Shown: positions 58,732 through 64,000 of the stretch, piece by piece | Position numbering within the stretch: position 1 is the first letter of the stretch | Layout of the letters: the number at the start of each line of letters is the position of its first letter | The notes under the pieces: model-generated | Seen by the model: the letters and a program-made list of their open reading frames with translations, nothing else | What the model was told of the DNA's origin: nothing | Databases searched by the model: none | NCBI GenBank assembly: GCA_009731375.1 | Contig: BJOX01000147.1 | Coordinates: forward strand, 707,516 to 771,515 | Direction: 5' to 3' | Length of the DNA: 64,000 bases | Origin: Paulinella micropora | Lineage: Eukaryota > Cercozoa > Imbricatea > Euglyphida | Made by a program: the position numbers and the translations under genes

Positions 58732-58791
58732 CTGGAGCGACGAGGTCTTCGGGTTCAAAGAGTGGAAGCTGTGGACAGTAGTCCGCGCGGC
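58732..58791 (-). CDS. Exon, unit a1 CPQLP segment ([16 protein letters not shown])
   Basis: Reads [19 protein letters not shown] with split Gly codons at both ends (phase 1/1). Acceptor ctgcag at the edge of a (GA)n tract, donor gtacag. Matches SCPQLPPFLPKDLVAA at 34,350-34,455 and [11 protein letters not shown] at 47,026-47,074. Four decayed copies of its 3' half with the donor follow downstream on the minus strand (57,936-58,600). Confidence 0.85.
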
Positions 58792-58792
58792 C

Positions 58793-59075
<283 letters not shown>

Positions 59076-59121
59076 CTTTGGGCTCGCATCGCGCAGCCCG
59101 TTTACCATCTTTGTAACTAAC
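59076..59121 (-). CDS. Exon, start of Cys-rich unit a1 (VSYKDGKRAARCEPK)
   Basis: Phase 0 in, phase 1 out; acceptor atgtag, donor gtatga. Corresponds to the first part of exon 34,350-34,455 (VDFRSGGGAYCKPR), which in that module is not split. It is followed at the next splice by the CPQLP segment. Confidence 0.75.
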
Positions 59122-59279
59122 CTACATATATATATATATATATATATAATATATATATATGTATACAAATATATATATACATATATATATACATATATAT
59201 TTATATATATGTAGAGAGAGAGAGAGAGAGAGAGAGATGGTTGGATGGATGGATGGTTGGATGGATGGATGGATGGATG

Positions 59280-59358
<79 letters not shown>

Positions 59359-59603
59359 GGATGGATGGATGGATGGATGGATGGNNNNNNNNNNNNNNNN
59401 NNNNNNNNNNNNNNNNNNNNNNNNNNNNNNNNNNNNNNNNNNNNNNNNNNNNNNNNNNNNNNNNNNNNNNNNNNNNNNNNNNNNNNNNNNNNNNNNNNNN
59501 NNNNNNNNNNNNNNNNNNNNNNNNNNNNNNNNNNNNNNNNNNNNNNNNNNNNNNNNNNNNNNNNNNNNNNNNNNNNNNNNNNNNNNNNNNNNNNNNNNNN
59601 NNN
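59122..59603. repeat. (AT)n, (GA)n, (GATA)n/(GATG)n and a 219-N gap
   Basis: N at 59,385-59,603. Confidence 0.95.
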
Positions 59604-59610
59604 CATAATT

Positions 59611-60667
<1,057 letters not shown>

Positions 60668-60777
60668 CACGCAGTTTGGCCCCTTGACCCACGTGCGGGC
60701 CAGGGGTGTCCCGGCCGAGTCCGTGTAATCCGCGCAGTAGATATTGTTATAGTTGAGCATGCAATCTGGGTCCAAGT
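60668..60777 (-). CDS. Exon, Cys-rich unit b0, LDPDC core and GPNC tail
   Basis: Reads DLDPDCMLNYNNIYC, then a segment ending GTPLARTWVKGPNCV. Acceptor aacgtag, donor gtcacc, phase 1 in and phase 0 out. Its two parts match two separate exons of the later module (38,299-38,363 and 37,176-37,220), so the same protein segment is continuous here and split by an intron there. Cysteine spacing DPDC-x9-YC is the same as in the other b units. Confidence 0.85.
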
Positions 60778-60789
60778 CTACGTTGCAAA

Positions 60790-60978
60790 TATATATAAGC
60801 GCATTGATACATACAGGCCAAAATATTTTTGTAGATTCGCTAGATCATTCAAGCATTCGTTTATGCATGCATTCCCAAACACATACATACATACATACAT
60901 GCATACGTACATACGTACGTACATCATACATACATACATACATACATACATACATAGTCTTTCTATCTATCTACCTAC
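60790..60978. repeat. Short unique stretch and (ATAC)n
   Basis: No feature recognised. Confidence 0.8.
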
Positions 60979-61020
60979 CGCCGCAGCTGCAATCGCAGTC
61001 AGCAACGGAAGAACCAGCAT
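60979..61020 (-). CDS. Exon, Cys-rich unit b0, CDC core (DAGSSVADCDCSCG)
   Basis: Reads AGSSVADCDCSCG after a split Asp codon. The acceptor is tatag and the donor gtaggt, so the intron starts directly in (GTAG)n. It gives the first half of a CDCxCG-xLDPDC core that is completed by the next exon (phase 1 junction). The first seen exon of the chain; the true 5' end lies upstream, probably in or beyond the N run 61,183-62,012. Decayed copies of this exon lie at 62,382-62,411 and near 62,600. Confidence 0.75.
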
Positions 61021-61052
61021 CTATACATATATATATCTATATATATATATGT

Positions 61053-61152
<100 letters not shown>

Positions 61153-61182
61153 GTAGATAGATAGATAGATAGATAGATAGAT

Positions 61183-62012
61183 NNNNNNNNNNNNNNNNNN
61201 NNNNNNNNNNNNNNNNNNNNNNNNNNNNNNNNNNNNNNNNNNNNNNNNNNNNNNNNNNNNNNNNNNNNNNNNNNNNNNNNNNNNNNNNNNNNNNNNNNNN
61301 NNNNNNNNNNNNNNNNNNNNNNNNNNNNNNNNNNNNNNNNNNNNNNNNNNNNNNNNNNNNNNNNNNNNNNNNNNNNNNNNNNNNNNNNNNNNNNNNNNNN
61401 NNNNNNNNNNNNNNNNNNNNNNNNNNNNNNNNNNNNNNNNNNNNNNNNNNNNNNNNNNNNNNNNNNNNNNNNNNNNNNNNNNNNNNNNNNNNNNNNNNNN
61501 NNNNNNNNNNNNNNNNNNNNNNNNNNNNNNNNNNNNNNNNNNNNNNNNNNNNNNNNNNNNNNNNNNNNNNNNNNNNNNNNNNNNNNNNNNNNNNNNNNNN
61601 NNNNNNNNNNNNNNNNNNNNNNNNNNNNNNNNNNNNNNNNNNNNNNNNNNNNNNNNNNNNNNNNNNNNNNNNNNNNNNNNNNNNNNNNNNNNNNNNNNNN
61701 NNNNNNNNNNNNNNNNNNNNNNNNNNNNNNNNNNNNNNNNNNNNNNNNNNNNNNNNNNNNNNNNNNNNNNNNNNNNNNNNNNNNNNNNNNNNNNNNNNNN
61801 NNNNNNNNNNNNNNNNNNNNNNNNNNNNNNNNNNNNNNNNNNNNNNNNNNNNNNNNNNNNNNNNNNNNNNNNNNNNNNNNNNNNNNNNNNNNNNNNNNNN
61901 NNNNNNNNNNNNNNNNNNNNNNNNNNNNNNNNNNNNNNNNNNNNNNNNNNNNNNNNNNNNNNNNNNNNNNNNNNNNNNNNNNNNNNNNNNNNNNNNNNNN
62001 NNNNNNNNNNNN
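61183..62012. other. Assembly gap, 830 N
   Basis: The largest gap. The next upstream exon of the gene may be inside. Confidence 0.99.
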
Positions 62013-62279
62013 ACCTCCCTAGTACCAGGCGGGGCCAGGGCTCGTTCCATAAAGCGCCCCTTGCAGAACGAGCTCCCACCTCCATTACAGAGGACCCAGT
62101 AAGCAGATGGAGTTTCGAGACTATTCGACAATCTAGTATAAACCGACAGAGCACTGTGGGTTTTATTCCGGGCTCAACAAGCGAGAAAGGGCACCCTGAG
62201 GGAACAGGATTGTGCTTCCCGTCGCTGTTTCGGCATGTGACTTAAAGGCGTATGGCTAGGCACACATAAGGCACCCCAC
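62013..62279 (+). mobile_element. Repeat B, fragment
   Basis: From acctccctagtaccaggc at the N edge to aaggcaccccaca, cut and joined to (GATA)n. Confidence 0.92.

Positions 62280-64000
<1,721 letters not shown>

Overview
This is a 64 kb piece of a eukaryotic nuclear genome, most likely from an intron-rich single-celled eukaryote (protist or alga). The evidence is tiny GT-AG exons with matching phases, domain families seen in protist receptors, retroelement fragments, and a short TTAGGG tract. I cannot name the species. About nine tenths of the window is simple sequence: (GATA)n/(TATC)n dominates, with (ATAC)n, (GTAG)n, (GA)n, a 7-bp array and other short-unit tracts, plus more than 20 runs of N.

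The long open frames made of four-base repeats (Tyr-Leu-Ser-Ile, Met-Tyr-Val-Cys, Thr-Tyr-Ile-His and similar) are artefacts. Read between the repeats on the minus strand, the small unique islands are exons. I could place 44 exons (about 3.1 kb coding, about 1,040 residues, mean about 70 nt) on the minus strand from 61,020 down to 1. 42 of the 43 successive junctions are compatible in reading phase, and domain motifs run on across the splices. The window therefore appears to be the middle of one giant gene whose introns are nearly all microsatellite. Neither end of the gene is present.

Order along the protein (high to low coordinates). (1) 61.0-24.1 kb: seven alternating cysteine-rich units, each with a W-x-C segment, a Y-x-E segment and a CDC-x-CG-x-x-DPDC core. 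They form 3.5 double modules that recur every 11-14 kb. (2) 21.0-12.9 kb: five short linker exons. (3) 12.5-4.3 kb: a complete periplasmic-binding-protein domain of the phosphonate-binding (PhnD-like) type, split over about nine exons in the order expected for the family. (4) 2.9-1.1 kb: an ephrin-receptor-like GCC2/GCC3 cysteine repeat. (5) 0.8-0 kb: the start of a second PhnD-like domain that runs off the window. The architecture suggests a large secreted or cell-surface ligand-binding protein. Membrane or kinase/cyclase parts, if any, lie outside the window.

Almost every exon is accompanied by one to nine decayed partial copies of itself, each keeping one splice junction and separated by microsatellite. 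Between the exons lie two dispersed repeat families: A (about 260 bp, 4 copies) and B (about 550 bp unit, at least 12 loci, some tandem). The strand of the flanking GATA/TATC repeat always follows the orientation of the A or B copy. There is also a broken, internally inverted retroelement coding fragment (53.4-53.9 kb), fold-back elements (3.9-4.3 kb), a MITE-like pair (44.6-45.1 kb) and an unexplained 450-bp structured island (35.9-36.35 kb). All coordinates, phases and homologies were read by hand without database searches.
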